DNA from: Larus michahellis
Lineage: Eukaryota; Chordata; Aves; Charadriiformes; Laridae
Reading direction: 5' to 3'
NCBI RefSeq assembly: GCF_964199755.1
Contig: NC_133903.1
Location: 2,683,001-2,747,000, forward strand
Length of the DNA stretch: 64,000 nt
Below the pieces are notes generated by a model. It ran no database searches, was not told where the DNA came from, and worked only from the letters and a program-made list of their open reading frames with translations. Made by a program: the position numbers and the translations under genes. The number at the start of each line of letters is the position of its first letter. The stretch's first letter is position 1. Positions 40,906 to 55,900 of the stretch are shown here, in pieces.

Positions 40906-43900
40906 AGACCAGAAATGAGCAACAGCAGTGAACTGAAGGCAGGGAAGACAGCGTCTGTATGCAATGAGATTGCAAACCAGCTGGCAGCGTTGCCTGCGGC
41001 CATGCACCCGTTTACTACTGGGGTGGGACCTGTGTCCTGCCTCCCTGCTCTCCCACCATGCTGCATGCTCGCGAAGGCTGGCTGTCCCTCGTGTCTCCCC
41101 CAGAAAAAATCCCTACCAAACATTTCAGGAATTTTTCCTGCACTGGTGCAACAATCTCTGCTGCTCCTCACTGGAGAAACCTCTGCAGCAGGGCTGGTCC
41201 TGGGTTGCCTTCTCCTCACCAGTGGCTGGCCAAGAAGAGCTGGCTGAGACCACCAGGCTCCTGGACCCGGGCAGCATCTGGCCAAGGCTCTGCGAAGACA
41301 AAGGCATCCCATCCAGTTGATGTGTTGGCCAAGATAACGCCAGGACCAGCTGTAGTTGATCTCTCCCTCGCTTCAGCAGAGGATTCCTTGTCACACCGGC
41401 ACATGGCACTTCAAGGGGAGAGCCTCAGGGCTTCTCCTCTCCTGGCATTGCTGAAATGCTGGTGGCCTGTCAGAAACAGCAGGAGAGAGACACATTGGAC
41501 TTTAGAGTGCGTCTCCCATGCAGATGTGACTCTGAGCAATTGCTATTAATTTTAAGAGCAGAAAAGAACAAGAAGCCTGTTTATTCATCACCTGGGCGAA
41601 ACACCCAGTGGAGAAGCACCAAGTTGGCAGAGTCCCTTTCCCCTGTGGGCTGTAGAGCAGCAGTTTTGAGGCAGGTACAACTGTTAAGCCATGGACGTGC
41701 CCAGCTAACAGCAATGGCAGGAGGCACTTTCCCCCTGCAGTCGTGCGTGGGTGCCGGGCACCCGCAGCGATCCTCTCCGAGGAGTGAGGAGTGGGAGCAA
41801 GGCCATCGCAGCAGCCGTCTCGCTGAAATGAAGGTGTACGAGCGCTTGTAGGCTGTGACAGGAACCGCTGCAGTCAGTGCTGGGGAAACGTAAGCCACTG
41901 TGGAGAGCACAGATCCTGCAATAAGGTGGTGACCTTACAGTTAAGGTGGCGTTTTAAAGAGGTGATTCCTTAAATCAACCAGTCTTCTGGGTCCCTGACT
42001 GTTCATGGGTCTTTGCATATCTTCCAGGGCAGTGAGAGGTGCCTGTTGACCCTCTGCAATTAGTACCCCTGGCTTAATCGACTTTAACATTCTCCCAGGC
42101 TCCTTTGAGATGAATGGCTCCATCTGCTAATCCAGGGCAAAGGCGACTCTTCCTGAGATGCAGTTACAACCGAGATGAGAAGCAGATGAGAAGCAGACGT
42201 GGGGTGAACCTCCCCCTGTTATCAGGGCACATGCGAGGGAGAGCTTTGTGGCTGCTGCCAAGGGGTGAGAGACCCCTGAGACTGTGCCATGGCCACAACC
42301 TGCACCCGCATCGATCCCAATCATCTAGTCCACTCCGTCAGAGATGCAGGGTGCCAGAGCCCTTGTGGTGGGTGCAGCCCCTGTGGGATGCTCGGCCACA
42401 GCCGGCAGTGCTGGCAGCCCGGTCTCTGCCATCCCCTCTGCCAGCTCAGCCCATCTTGCGAGCCACCGGGGCAGAGGCGCTAGCGCTCGCTGCTCCGCTT
42501 GCGTAACTGTATTCTTCACGTCTCAGTGACTTGCTCAGGGTCTGGGCAGGCGCACGTGAGCTGAGCTGCGTTTGCTGCTGGAGCCTTGAGGGGAACCGGG
42601 GACATCCATGCATGTAAAGCCATCAGCTCCGGAGTGAAACCTCCGCCTGACCCAGTAATCATTGGCAGGGGTGAGCGGAGAAACCGCTCCTGACAGGCTT
42701 TGCCAACCCAGGTTTCTGCAAAGGACGCATTCACAGACCTTAAAGACCCAACAGCTGGGCTCTGGCTTCAAATAAATCACTCTCCTGCCTTTGCTGTCAT
42801 CAGGGGATGTGATGAAGCCACTGTGATGGCTGAGCCCCAGACACTGAGTCTTGTTTCATCCCACGTAAATCCTGCTGATATGCTGTGCCTCAGATCCCCA
42901 AAGGGTGTTGTCCCAGCCCCTGGTTTGGGCAAAAGGGACAAGAACTCCCTATGTCTTGCCAAAGGCTCCAAGATGCTGCTTGGGTTTTTTTGGGCTGGCT
43001 TTGTGCCCGCTTGGGAGCCTGACCTTGCAGGAGGAGGGCTGCCAAGAGGATCTCCAGCCGCTGCTTCTGCAAATGCCACCCACGCAGCTTGGCTGGGACT
43101 GATGGAGGGACAGCATGGCTGGGAGGAGATTCTGAATCCAGGCCATCCGCCCAACACCAAGATGTGCTCCTGCTCACCGTGCAGACAAAGGTGCTTCTCC
43201 TATGCTGAAGTTACTGGAGTTGGGATGTTCCCCAGGCATTGTCCCCTTCCCCATGGCGTATGTGCCTGGGGAACCCTTTCAGGGCAATTGGTGAGACAGC
43301 TGCAGGGCACAGCTGTTGGTGTCACCCTTGCTGTGGGCACAGCAACACCCCATCCGGTTGGCTTGTGTTGGCATCCTGTGGCCCGTGTACCCTGTCATGC
43401 TGTCCCAGGGTTTCAGGGTTCCCTGGTTTCCCTGAGCACAGGAAGAGCTCAGCCTGGCCTCAAATCTCTCAGCTCTTGTCACTCAATGCCACGAATTGTG
43501 TCAGTGTGTAGTCCCCACACTGCCTGACTCTCTTCTGTAGGTTGGTGTTCACCATATGTGCTCCACCAGCAAGCCCAGGGAACGCCCGGGGCGGCCAGGA
43601 GCAGCAGAGCTCTTGGCTCTCATTCCGCTCCCTCCCTGAAATCAAGAGACTTTTAACTTCAAAAGAAGCAGGCTTGGGGCTTGCTGGGGAGGACTCAGCA
43701 GGGACGTGTCCTGGGAGCAGGTTCTGTAGCTGCTGGGGGAGCCGTAGGGCTCATCCTAGTGCCGTCCCTTCCAGGTGCGAGAGACGCCTGGAGTGCCCTG
43801 CAAGCAGCTCTGCCTGCTCCAGCCTGTCCCACTTTAACACCCTGGAACAGGGACAGGACAGGGGATGCTCATGCACGATTCCCCTTGAGGACTAAGCTAA

Positions 43901-46900
43901 CCAGCCACTGGATGTCATTATTGCTCCAAACAAATACATACAAGAAGCTATTCCAGACCTCCAAAAAATGTGACTTTTCAGTACAGAAAGCTTAAAATGT
44001 GCTTCCTGAGGACACAAAGCTGTTCATCTCTCCTCCTGCAGCTCTTGCCTTCCCCGGCGCACCTCTGCGTGCCCGGGGACAGGGTGCCTGGGGTTCGGCA
44101 CAGGGAGGACGTGAGCCGGTGTGACCTCTCTGCCCTTCCCGGGAGCTCCTGCGTTCCCTCCTCATCCGCGGTGAGATGACATCACGGCTGTTTCTGCAGC
44201 AGCACAAAGGGGCATCGCAATTACTGAGTGGTGGCACCGGAGCAGGATGGAGCAGGAGGGAAGACATTCCCCCAGCAGCGCATCCTGTGGGTGCCCCTGG
44301 CATGGCCCTGGGCTGGAGAGCAGAGCTGGCGAGTCGGAGGGCATTTGGCTGGTATCTGATCTGATAAATCAGGGGGAAAATATTTGGTTCACCCCCCACG
44401 CACACCCCTCTCCCTTTGTCTTTCAGCTGGGGACCCCAGCTGTCTCACTGGACCTGAATGGAAATGTTTTGCTTTAGATTATTAGACCTGTCAAAAACTT
44501 TTCCTGCTTTCTCCCTGCTTCACTTTAAAAATGAGGTCTGGTCTTAAAGAAAACTTCCCTTTGAAACCACAGTGGAAATTTTCATTTGCAAAAGGGCAAC
44601 ATCTTCCCTCTGGCTCCTTCCCCAGGGGATTTTCACTGCAATTTTCCCATATTCAGCCTGATTTCACCAATGATTTTGCTTCTTGGATTTTCTGTTTACT
44701 GGCTGCTTTGATATTTACTGAAAGCACCGTGCCCAGTTCGATGGGAGAGCCGATGGAATTAGGGGACCAGGGGTTCAGCCGATGCCCGACCCTGCTGTCC
44801 CCAGGCTGCCCGCAGCTCCTCTCGCAGCACTCCCAACGCGGCTGTGCCATCACGGCCTCCCAGGAGCTCTGCCTGTATCACACAGGGACAGACTTTTTCC
44901 ATCCTACTGGGATGTCTTGGGCATCCCATTTGCTGCGTGATTGATCAAGACTTTACGGGGGGGTGGAGAGCGACTGCAGGGGAGGCCGGGCATTCACACC
45001 GCAGTGCAGCGTGGAGAGCAGTGTACAATCCCCGGGGAAATCCTGGCCCGATGCTTGCCAGGGAGAGCTTCCATAGAGCCTCACCGGTCGGCACTCTTTC
45101 ATCTTTATGTGCCTGCTTCTGCCTTGCCCTATTTCGGTTATATCCTTTTCCTTGGCTTTTCTTCTTCCACCACAGCCATAAAACAAGCCAGGGAAACACC
45201 AGCTGCTGCCAGCCTGATGGAAAGAAATAATCCCAAAACGGCGGCACCGGATGCCCACGGGCTGTGCCTCATCTCTAGCGCTCCCTCGGGTCCCACAAAC
45301 AGCTCCGGCCAGCGTCAGCATCTCCTGCTCCTGCTGCAAACCATTGCATGGAGCCACAGCCCAAGGCGGGGGGGGGCGGAAAAAGAGAAAAATCTCAGCC
45401 TTGCTCTTAAACTCTTGCAAAGAAAAGCTTGGGATAGGCCTTGGGCGCCTGTTGGCAGAAGGGAAGCCGTCTCGCAGCCCTGGTAATAGCTCGCAGCATA
45501 TGCCTGCGCTCCCTGCTTGTTTTGACTTGCGTGGGAATCTTTGCAATCAAAATGATACGACAATTCCAATCACTGTCGATCGCTTTAGGCAGGTGTAATT
45601 CAAGCTCTGGCTGCAGACGGTTGTCATTTAATTAACAAGGAAAGAGCCAAAATTCTGCTTAAGACTGGGGAAGGCAAAGAGAAGAGCCTAAGGGGGAACT
45701 TGTGATAATGGAGCGCGGAGGATGCCAGCAGACTTACTCAGAGTTTAGCTGTTCACACAACCGGGTAACGCCGACATTATTCCCTGCGTCACAGGCAGAG
45801 ACATGTGCTGGGCAAGCTGTGGTAAGCAACACAATTATCCACTTATTTCAGTCCAAATCATGGGGAATGACTTGAGGACAACACAGAGGGAAGCCCTGCG
45901 CAAATCTCTTCCTGGTATTGTTACCAGCTCTAGGAATTTGCAGGCTCTTAACCCTCTTATCTCTTCTCTTGCCGTTTTACCGCTTTGATTTCATTCCTGG
46001 CCCAAGCAGCACTTGCTCTCAGCCCTCCGGGGCCAAGCTCAGCCGGGGTACAAATGGCCGCAGCTCTCTTTGGTGGGTGGAGTGGTGCTGGCTCTCCCAC
46101 AGCACAGAATTTGTCCCTGTCGCGCTCCCTTTGCAGCTGCTGACTTGCCAAGGGTGGAATTTCTTCACAGTGGGCTGTGTACCGTGCGTGCCTCTGCTTT
46201 CCCCGCTCCCGACCCAGATTTCAATTTTCTATCTCTGAAATGAAATTAATGGGTCCTGGTACTGCAGCAGGGGAAGCAGTGGGCAGTGAAGGAAGCGCTT
46301 CAGTCCTGCTTATCATGGGCAAATTGAGCATGTTTTGAAACCATTTTCAGTAACTCATGCCCTGATGTGGCAGTGCTTCACCTTCTGCAGTGCCTCCAAG
46401 GCTCTCCCTCTTCTCGGTCACCAAGAGGCGTCAGCACCTGGCTGTGGGACGTGTGTCCAGAGCTCGCCTTCATGGAAGGGAAACTGAGGCACGCGCCTTG
46501 CAAATACCACGCATGAGGTCACTGGGTGGACATGAGCTCAGAGCTCAGTTCTGAGCCCTTGGACCATCCCATTATGGAATGACTAAGGTAAAGGGAAAAG
46601 TCAATCTGTAAATGGATAGGTAAGCCAGGTCACCTGGAGAGATATCAGGGGAGTTTTGTGTCCCTGCTCCAGCAACTGTGGCAACACCCTGTCACTCGTA
46701 CAGCTCTCTACCCCAGCCCATGCACAAACGCTGCCATGCTCAAGTGAGGGACCAAGGGAAAGGCCTCCTGTGCTGGGAGGTGCTGAGCTGATGGGGGGAT
46801 TTCCCGTTGAGGAGTTGGCAAGAAATGTCGCTCTGTTGTCCCTTGGCCCGTGGGAGTGCCTGTGTGCACTGGTACCACCTGGCACGTGCGTGACCCAGAG

Positions 46901-49900
46901 CGTGCATCATGCAGGACCTAATCCCGCTCAACAAGGCCACCCTTGGTGTCCCACTTGGTGCGCCAGTTGATGGTTTGACATCCCTGAGCTACCGGGACCG
47001 CAGGGCCTTGTAGTCTTTTAATTTAGTCCTGTCTCAGGAAATGGCTGAGATACTAAGAACCAAATTTTGGAGAGAAGGGAGATGAAAATCCAGAGGAGAT
47101 TGCTGGCTTCCCGCAGTGCTGACTCTGAGCTGTTTGATATTCTCTCTTTTTTAAGGTTTGCTTGTTTTAAAGCAACATTAATTGGAAAGATGCTGGAGTG
47201 TCAAATAGAAACCACTCCCTGAATAACCTCGCTAATGAGCACGTTATTAAAGCAGGGTTAGGAGCTCCCTGGAGGGCTCTCTCTGGATAGGATTAAATTA
47301 AAAAAAAAATCATCTAAACTAGAGAGAAAATCTCTGTTAGTCTGCAGTGATGAATATAGAAAAGTCCAATGAAAAATGGCTTTGAAAGGTTTTAGCATAT
47401 GTCTTCCTATCTGGGACTAGCCTTCTCCATCCCTCAGGGCTCGCTCAGACAGGGAAGAAGGTTTTAATGAAGCAGAGAGTGGAGAAGTCGCAGCTCAGAG
47501 CCTGGCAAGCCCACTCTCCAGGTGGTCGCATCTCCGTGCCCCCAGCACTTGCCCGTGTTGGTCAGCAAGGGCAGTCCCTCCATGCCACCAGGATGCAGAG
47601 TGTCTCTGCCCAAGCAACGTGGCTTGTAGCAGGTGAGAGCCAGCGGAGGTGGGGCTGCTGAGAGCTTGTGTCAGCAGACAAGAGGGTCCCTGTCCTCTCT
47701 GCAACGTGGAGCTTTGATCAGAAAGGTTTGCACCAACTGCATCACAGGGTTTTCCTGATAAAGCTCCATGGTGCTCCGATCACCTTGATCCTTTGAGGTG
47801 GTGGCATCTCTGGCTCCCCATTCATCTACCTCTCCCGTAGGTCTGGAAGCATCCAGGAGAACAAGGAGACAGTGCTAGTTCTGGGACAGCTGGGGCCACG
47901 GGATGGGGTCACACGTCCACCCTCCCCTGATGGCAGCATGGGGATGCTGGTCCCCACCCCATCTCCGCCTTCAGGCAGCCACGAGTGCTGGTCACGGGGG
48001 CAGCGTTGGGGACGGATGGAGAAGGAGAGGTTTCATGGTCCCCGATCCCTTCCCTCCTGCTGGAAAGGATGTGGGAGGATTTAGGGCAGGAAAGCTGTTC
48101 TCATACCATCTGAAGACAGGCATGAAATGCTTTAGCAAAGCTTCCCTGCAGGTAACAACGACTTCCAGAGCAATTCTGGCTTTTTTTTGCGGCTTGCCCT
48201 TGCTTCCCATGGCTGGTGGGGAGGTCAGCCCTGCCCCAGGCGCAGCGGGGGGCTGGCTGGGGCACTGATTTACTGTGCCTGCGGCCAAGGAGCTTCATAG
48301 CTTAAGGCCATTCTTTGCTTGCATGGCTACGGAGCTTATTTTCGGGGGAAGCTTGGCTGCCTCGGCTGCTCCTGCCCAGATATTTGGGCTTTGCAGGCAC
48401 GAGTGTCTCTTCGGAGAGGATTTTGTCCATGTGCAGAAGGAGGTGTATTGCCCGCCTTTGCAAAGCGTCGTCTGACAGGCTGATGCAAAACATGCCAGCA
48501 CCAAGCTGTGACTCTAAACAAAGAGAGGGAAAACACTGTATTTTTATTTTCTCTGCTGCTGCAGTGAGTTGGGATTTTTTTTTTTGCTTTCTTCTTGGTT
48601 TTTTTTTGTTGCGTTTTCTTTGCCTGAGACGGGTATTTGGATTCTCTGTGCTCCCCAAACTCTTCCCCCGGCTGTCTCCAGCAATCAGACGGAGTGACAG
48701 CTCCGAAACTCTCCAAGTTAACAAGTTCAAGTGCTGATGATTAACTAGATTCACAAAGTTGATTGGAAAAAAATAGGGATATAAATAAATATTCCTGGAG
48801 ATATTCCACCCCCTGTAGTCATGAACTTTGAATAATTGGAGGGAATTATGCTGAGTACTAATCAAAAGGATTTTTTTTTTTTAATTTGCTAATTACTGCT
48901 GGGTTTCATCAGTGTCAGACTCTAATCATCTCAAGACATGTTAATTGACCCTTGGGAGTTGTTTATCTGATGCCGAAAGTTTTAGATGGGGTCATACAAA
49001 GAAATGCAATCACTGAGGTTACTTCTTGCCTGCCACTCAGCTGGAGGGAAGAGTTAAGGAGACTTTGGGCCACGAGGACGTCTGTGCTGCCCTTCCCATC
49101 GGCTGAGCTCCAGAACAGCTCCTTGTGGATACCGTGGCTTCCTCCGTCCATTGGGGACCTTCTCTTCCTTATCCCTTGCACTGCAGTATCCTCTCTGCAG
49201 GCCTCCTTTTTGTTCCAGGCACAGATATTAACTTTGGTGATCCACATCCAGTGAGTGCTAATAGTGACATCCCTCCGGCACGTGGCAATGCTGTAATGCT
49301 GGTCCTTTCCGTGGTAAAAGCTGGTGGGATGGGTTTGTGGTGCTCCAGGATCGGGCTGAGGGTCTGCTGTGGAGGGCAAGCGTCATCGTTGGAAGGGTGG
49401 GTGCAAAGCGGAAGGTTTCAGGGTGTTTCCTGAGCAAATTCAGATTCAGACCTTTAAATCCAGACATCGCTTCCACCTCCCGAGAAGGCAGTGACCAGCA
49501 GGAGGTGGGAACAGAGAGTCACACTGTGCCAGGCCATCGCTGGGACCGCAGATGGCTTCGGTCTGTCCCTGAGAGGGACAGGTCCCCTCCTCCCCACCGA
49601 GTCAAGGCTGCCAAGAGGCACACTTCAGGCTTGGGTCACCTTTGCAAGATGTGTGTATGCAGACCAGACTCTTCCCTAAGCTGTGTCACCTTCTTCCTTA
49701 ATTGCCCCAAAATTCATTTCCCGGGCGGCTTCACAGGCTGGGTGCCTCTCCTATCTCATGTCCTGTTAAACCAGAGGAGGTGGGAATTAATGGGATAAAA
49801 GGCGGGGCAGCGTGGAGCAGGGAAGCACTGAGCCGAGGGCTGACAGTTCACCAAGTTTCTCAAGAACAAGTTTCAGGTATGACAATGTTTTCACCATATA

Positions 49901-52900
49901 ATGTTTTAATAAAGATTAGTCTTATCCTCATGAAATGCTCTGGAGACACAATACTGGGAAGTATCCTCAATACAGAGGCACGTAATGTCATACCAGAAGA
50001 CCTGGGTGATCTCGACATGAGTAGAAGAGAAGTGATTAAATCTAAGAGTGCCAGCAGTGCAAGGTCGTCCACGGAAGGGCAGATGACGAGAACTTCTGCC
50101 ACCAACTGGGAACTGAGCCACAGCTGAGGAAAAATGCCTGAGTCACCTAGTTAATGGCGGGGGACTACCACCGCGGAGAGGCAGCCCAGCCCCGGGACGG
50201 GTCTGTCATGTCCATCATGGCCTCACAGCAAGAAGTGGCTGTAAGTGGAAGAAGGAGCAGAGGAGTATTCCCAGGTGGTGTGTTGCGCCCATGGCACGTA
50301 GGGGCACCACAAGGACCTCGCGAAGAGGGCTGAAGCCACCACGTTGATACCTCTAGGAGCATGGTGTAATGGGGCAGTGGCCGGCTGCTGGAAATACTCA
50401 GAGAAATGCTCTGTTGGATACTCTGTTAGTGAATTCCCAGCACGGCTGCAATGGTGTTACCTTGAAGGGCTCTATCCTGATCTGATTCTTTGGCATTGCC
50501 CTGTGGAAAGGGCAGAGCTGGTACAAAGCACTGCTGATGGCTCCGGCTGCATCCGTGCTGCCCATATCTGTGGGATGAGGAGCTCTTAGGCAGGATCACG
50601 CTTCTGGAAGAAAAGAAATGGTGTTTCTGATTTACAAAGGCTTGCTGGTGACGGTGGGAGGTTGAGGTGCAGGGCCAAGGAGCCTTGTGAAAGCTGGATT
50701 TCCCCCAGCTCCCAAACGAATCTTTAAAATGCATCATTGTGAAGGACAGGGACTTGCACCCGTGCCCGGTGGGAGCAGAGGGCAGCCTTCCTCTGCCCCA
50801 CGCTGCTGTGCCCAGCCACAGACGGTACCCAGGGCGGGTTGGAGAGATGTGGAGGATGGAGGGGAGACCAGAGCATCTCCTGGGGCTCTGGTACCAGCCC
50901 AAACCCTCATGGTGGACAAGGAGGCCCCGGGGCTGAGCTCTGAGCATCCGCTGGAGCCGCAGCTTCCAGGTCACAGTGATGGAAGGACCCATGTTCCCAT
51001 TCCTGACTGATAATATTTCACCACCTCTTTTGTACCCATTTTCATTTTGATTCCAGGATAATTTGTATCAGTTTATGAAATGTGGCCTTTCTTTCATTGC
51101 AGAGAAGCACAAACCCAACTGTGACGTCTAGGTGTTATTGACTTAAGGCATATGTATGCGTGTGGTTTTATTTGATCATCTTCATTATTCTAATTTTCCC
51201 CTTCCCGTCTTCTTTTTCTGCTTTATTACATTGCTGGCTGTTGAAGGCCCTTGGAATAGAAATAAACTTTCTAGGTAATATTTCTTAATAAAAAACATCA
51301 TTTATTATTGTTTCTCTCTACCAGTAAATGCCAAGCTCCTTCTCTCATTTGTTATGAGCCTAGTTTAACATCTTTTCTGGCAAGGCTGGGAGAGATACCT
51401 GAATCCGACGGCGCTTGTGCCCCCATCCTGGCTGTGCCCAGCTGTAGGTGTGCTAACAGAGTCAGGTCTCAACCACTGACAGTGCGTCACATGTGAAGAC
51501 GTGGCACATCCTTGCTGCCACAGCAGGACACTAAGCGCAGACGAGTTTTTTTCAGGCTCCTGCATTTACCCCATAGCGGTGAGAGGCTCCCCACGGCAGC
51601 GCCTGCTCCTGCACCCCTTGTTTTCATGAAGTCAAGCTGCTGCTTGGTTAGTCCCAGCTCTGATCCTCCCCCTCCCATTTACTTCAACAGTTCATCTCAA
51701 AGTAGAGGCAGAGATGTCTCCGGAAGACACCCGAGCTGTTGTTTACTGTATTGCTGTTTCAAGGAAAAGCCTTTTCTGTAAAATACACAAAAATAACTAA
51801 TGACATTAATATAAACATATACTTTAACTACTGTTTAAAGCTGTCACTGGGTTAAAAAAAAATACTGGTGCTGCATCCCAAATGCATGGTAATTATGTGG
51901 CGAATCTCTTTATTACAGGGTGTCAATCAGGCGACAACATAGCTGCGAGTGAAATCGCTTTGTGTCTCCACTGATATTCCCAGCACGGAGCTGCGGGCTC
52001 TCGTCTCTCCGCGATGCTTCTTGAGGTCTGTGTGCCTGTGCCCGGTACGTCTGATTAAAAAGTGGCTGTAGGGAGGAGAAGTGGGCACGGCGTCTGTGCT
52101 TGGCTTTTAGGGAAGGAAATGCTTCTGCGAAATATCTGTCCATCTTTCTGTATCAAAGGACAACACGCATAAATCCTTGTCCTAATTATGTCCATCACCA
52201 GGTGATGCTCGCAGGCGACTGCACTGCAGTCCTCCAACCTGGATGTCCAGGTGGTCCAGGCAGAAGCTGGTCCTGCCTTTGCTAGTCCTGGCAAGCACAG
52301 AGCTGTACGCAACAGCCTCCCTCACCCGCAGCCGCAGCGAAGCCGCGGCGATGCTCCTGGCAAGGTGTGCCTGCACCGCCGGCCCCGGCACGCTGCCTCC
52401 CCTGTGCCGGCACTGGGGGCCCTGGGACCGGCTCTTCCCGCTGCCAGGGCTGTGACAAACGCGCGGTGGCAGAGGCTGCCTGCCCTCGCAGGTGCGCGGG
52501 GGACGGTGGCACGGCGCTGGAGGACTGCCAGACCTTGAGCAGAGCCGGCCGGTGGCAGAGGTGGCACAGGAAGCTCCCTGAAGGCTCCTGGTGTCCCCAT
52601 GCAAGGACCAAGGGGGACGTCTGGGCATCCCGGGTTAATCCTGCGGAGTCGAGGTTTCTGGACCTGGGTTGAGTGGATTATTTGGGTTTTGGAGTGGCGG
52701 CTGCAGGGTTTGGGCTCCTCCATTGATTTCTTTGGGAGAAAGCTGCTCAATTTTGTGTCTAAACACAGTAGCGAGCTTCTGCTTTCCATCAGAGATCTGT
52801 ATCCCCATCGATCCTCCCTGTTTTGGGCCGGGAACTGGAGAACAGATGCCAACACCTGAGCCTCTCCTCGTCAATGGGAGGGTGAGAAACACAGGCTTTT

Positions 52901-55900
52901 CCCCACCTGGCAAAAGGCTTTCGCTTCATTTTCTCCTGCCGCCGCTGCTATCAGCTGCTGGGATCTCGTCTGCAGCTTTCGCAGGGGGAGAAATCCTAGG
53001 GGAGAGACACGGCGGTATCCTCTGGGGCTCCATGGCAGCAGGGACTGCGTGGCTGCGAGTCTCTCCCTCTCCCGCCCTCCCTGGACGTTGCTCACCAAGG
53101 GGAAATCTTCCCTTCGCTTTTCCTCTCCCAGTCTCACTCCCCCTCTCTTCCCCCTCCACCTTTCGTCTCCTTTTCCCTCTGACACCACCTTCCCCTCATC
53201 CGGGCTCGACTGTTGGTGGGTCAGGCAGTTTTTTTGAGCAGAAGTTACAGAAATATTCCCGGCTTTTGCTGTGTGAGCGTCTTTCCACAAGGTAGGCTGG
53301 AGAAATGCATTTCCACGTCTTCTTATGTGAGGACGAGGGGTGGTGGCTCAGGTCCTGCAGACAAGGTGAACACGGCCTGCGTTCAGTGAGGGGAACGTGG
53401 GTCCCGTGTGGAGCAGCGAGGGATGGGTCAGGCTCAAGGCTGGAGCTGCTGCTTTTGCCTGGAGCCTCTGCTCCAAACTTGGCCAAGGTCAGAGTTTGCT
53501 CTGTCATCCCACCAAGCTAGATAGACAGAGCAGACTCTCTTGTACGCACATCTTTTGGGTAAGAGCATAAATCCTACATCCTTGCTGGTTCGTAGGGGTC
53601 TGAGGAACCAAGGACGTGGTTCTCTAGATCCAAATTCCCCCTTTCCCCCGCCTGTAAGTGGGGTGGTGGCTGCTCTGCTGCTGCTTCCCGCTGTGTTTCA
53701 GCGGCTCTCAGAGGACATGATAGCAAATCACTTTGGGAACCGTTTGCGATAAAAAGTGCAATACAAACAGATAATATCATCATACTCCGCTATTAACAGG
53801 CTTAAATCCCAAGGATGGGGAGAAGCTCCTGTGGAGAGCAGAGCTATCTCTCAAACACTTCTGCTGCAATTTAAAAGCACTCCCTAGCCTGGCAAGGCTA
53901 ATTTCACATCTCGTTTTCTCCAGGGAATATATCTGGGTTTCTCCCGGCTTGAGGCCAGCGCCCTCCGTGCTGATTAGATTCCGCTGGGAGTTTTGGTTAT
54001 CGCTCTCCATGAGTCCCCATGGAGCGTGACGGAGGTGTCCAGCCCAGCTGCATCCCACACGCCCACCTGCCCGCGCGTCCCCTTGGCGAGGACAGACCCT
54101 GGAGTGGTGACTTGTCTCCTTTCAGGGGACCCCACTCGGCTCCTGGCACGAGGTGCCTTCACGGGCAGGGGCCCCTCCCCAGGGGAAAACAGCTCCGGGT
54201 TCCCACTTTTCCACCCAGGATTAATCCTGGGCTGTGGCCAAGCATCACTGTACAAGAAGGATGTGTCGGATGGTTGCAACGACCCCTCTGCGCCCAAATC
54301 AGCTGCGAACCGTGCAGGGCATGCTTGCTGGGGTGGTGTCCCCCTGGGGAGGCTGGCTGCTGTCTGGCTCGTCCTTCCTCCTGCCCCAACTCCCCACCTC
54401 CCCCTGCCCTCCCTTCCCCGCGGGATCCTGTCCCGAGCCACCAGGATGTAAAGTGGCGTTTGGTCTGTGCCTTGCTTACCTCCCTCCCCTTCTCCTCTCC
54501 CGTCCTCCTTCAACCACCTTCTGGTGGAGTGATTTTAAGATGTTTTTTTGCGATGGGTGAGGCCACCTCTAGCACCTGCAGCGACACGGGGGAGGGACAG
54601 CTCGTGGCAGCGCAGGGCTGCCCCTCTCGGGGCGGGCGCCGAGGACAGCTGGGCAATTGTTGCCCATTTTTATTTACTGCTGCCTCTACAGTCCTTGGCT
54701 GGTCCGTATGGGAGAGTCTTGGGGGCGAGGCAGGAGGGTCAGTAAAAATAAAATAGAAAAGGAGGAAAGCATAAAAAGCAAAAATACTTCTCCTAATTAA
54801 GCCAAGTGTCCCACCCTTTCAGTTTGCATTGGGGGATGGAAATTGCTTTCTCAAATTATTTCTCTTGGCTGGAAAGGAGGCAATACCCAGATGTCGCTGG
54901 TGTGGACTTTTAATGCCAGTGGCCCTTCTGAAAGAGCCACATTTCCACACGTGAGGTTTTGGTTTCTGCTTTGAACGGTGACTCACTGAGCCTTACCGGG
55001 CCCTCCCCGGCGCTGCCGTGGAGGCAGTGGGGCTGCCGGGGGCGGTGGCTGGCTGCAGGGATGTCCTCAGCAGGAGGAACAGGGATAGGGAGTATTGAGG
55101 AGTTGTAGCTACAGCCCTGTAGTGCCTTCGGGAGAGCATCGCCAGTCCCCGCCGCTCGCTCTCCCACCACTCACCGCGCAACGCACAACTGGGTCCCAGT
55201 TCAGACACCCTTTAGTTCTTACTGGTTTTAAGTCACTGCTTTTCCCCTGCTCGGCATCATTTCCCTGCTCATCTCCGGCTCAGACAAGGCAGGAAACATA
55301 TTTTCAATGTATTAATTAAAATGTCTTTGCGGCAGAACATCTGCATGGAGAGCGATAGATCACCGAAGTGTGTGTGTGTGTGCGTGTGCGCGCGCATTGC
55401 AGGCTCCCAGATAACGCATTGCTTTGCATAATTTATTCCAGCCAGCACAGCAATAATTTTCATAGCCTGTGATCTTCAAGTATGTGATTATCAATCTGCG
55501 ACCCCGGCTCCACGTGACCAAAACGTTAAATTATTGCCAGATAAACCTATAGGAGATGCAGGACGCTTGGATCTCCGTCACCTCCCTCCGAGTGGGTTGT
55601 ATGGGATGAGATTGAATGCTCTGTTTTGTTAGATCCCACCGTGCTGAAGTGATGGGTCTTCTCAGGTATTCATCACTGTCAGCTATTTGAGGAGAGGATG
55701 GTCTTTGCCAATGATGCTATTCAATTTCCTGATTGTTCAGCTCATATCGGTTTAGCTTGAAAGATAATAAGATAAGAAACAGAGACTTCCCAGCCAATAA
55801 AAGGAAACCTCAGAGGCTTTTTCCATCTTGCGTCTGTCATACTTTGTTGATATTTTAGCTGCAGAGCATTTGACAGCTGGTTGTAAAGCTTTTATTTCCT

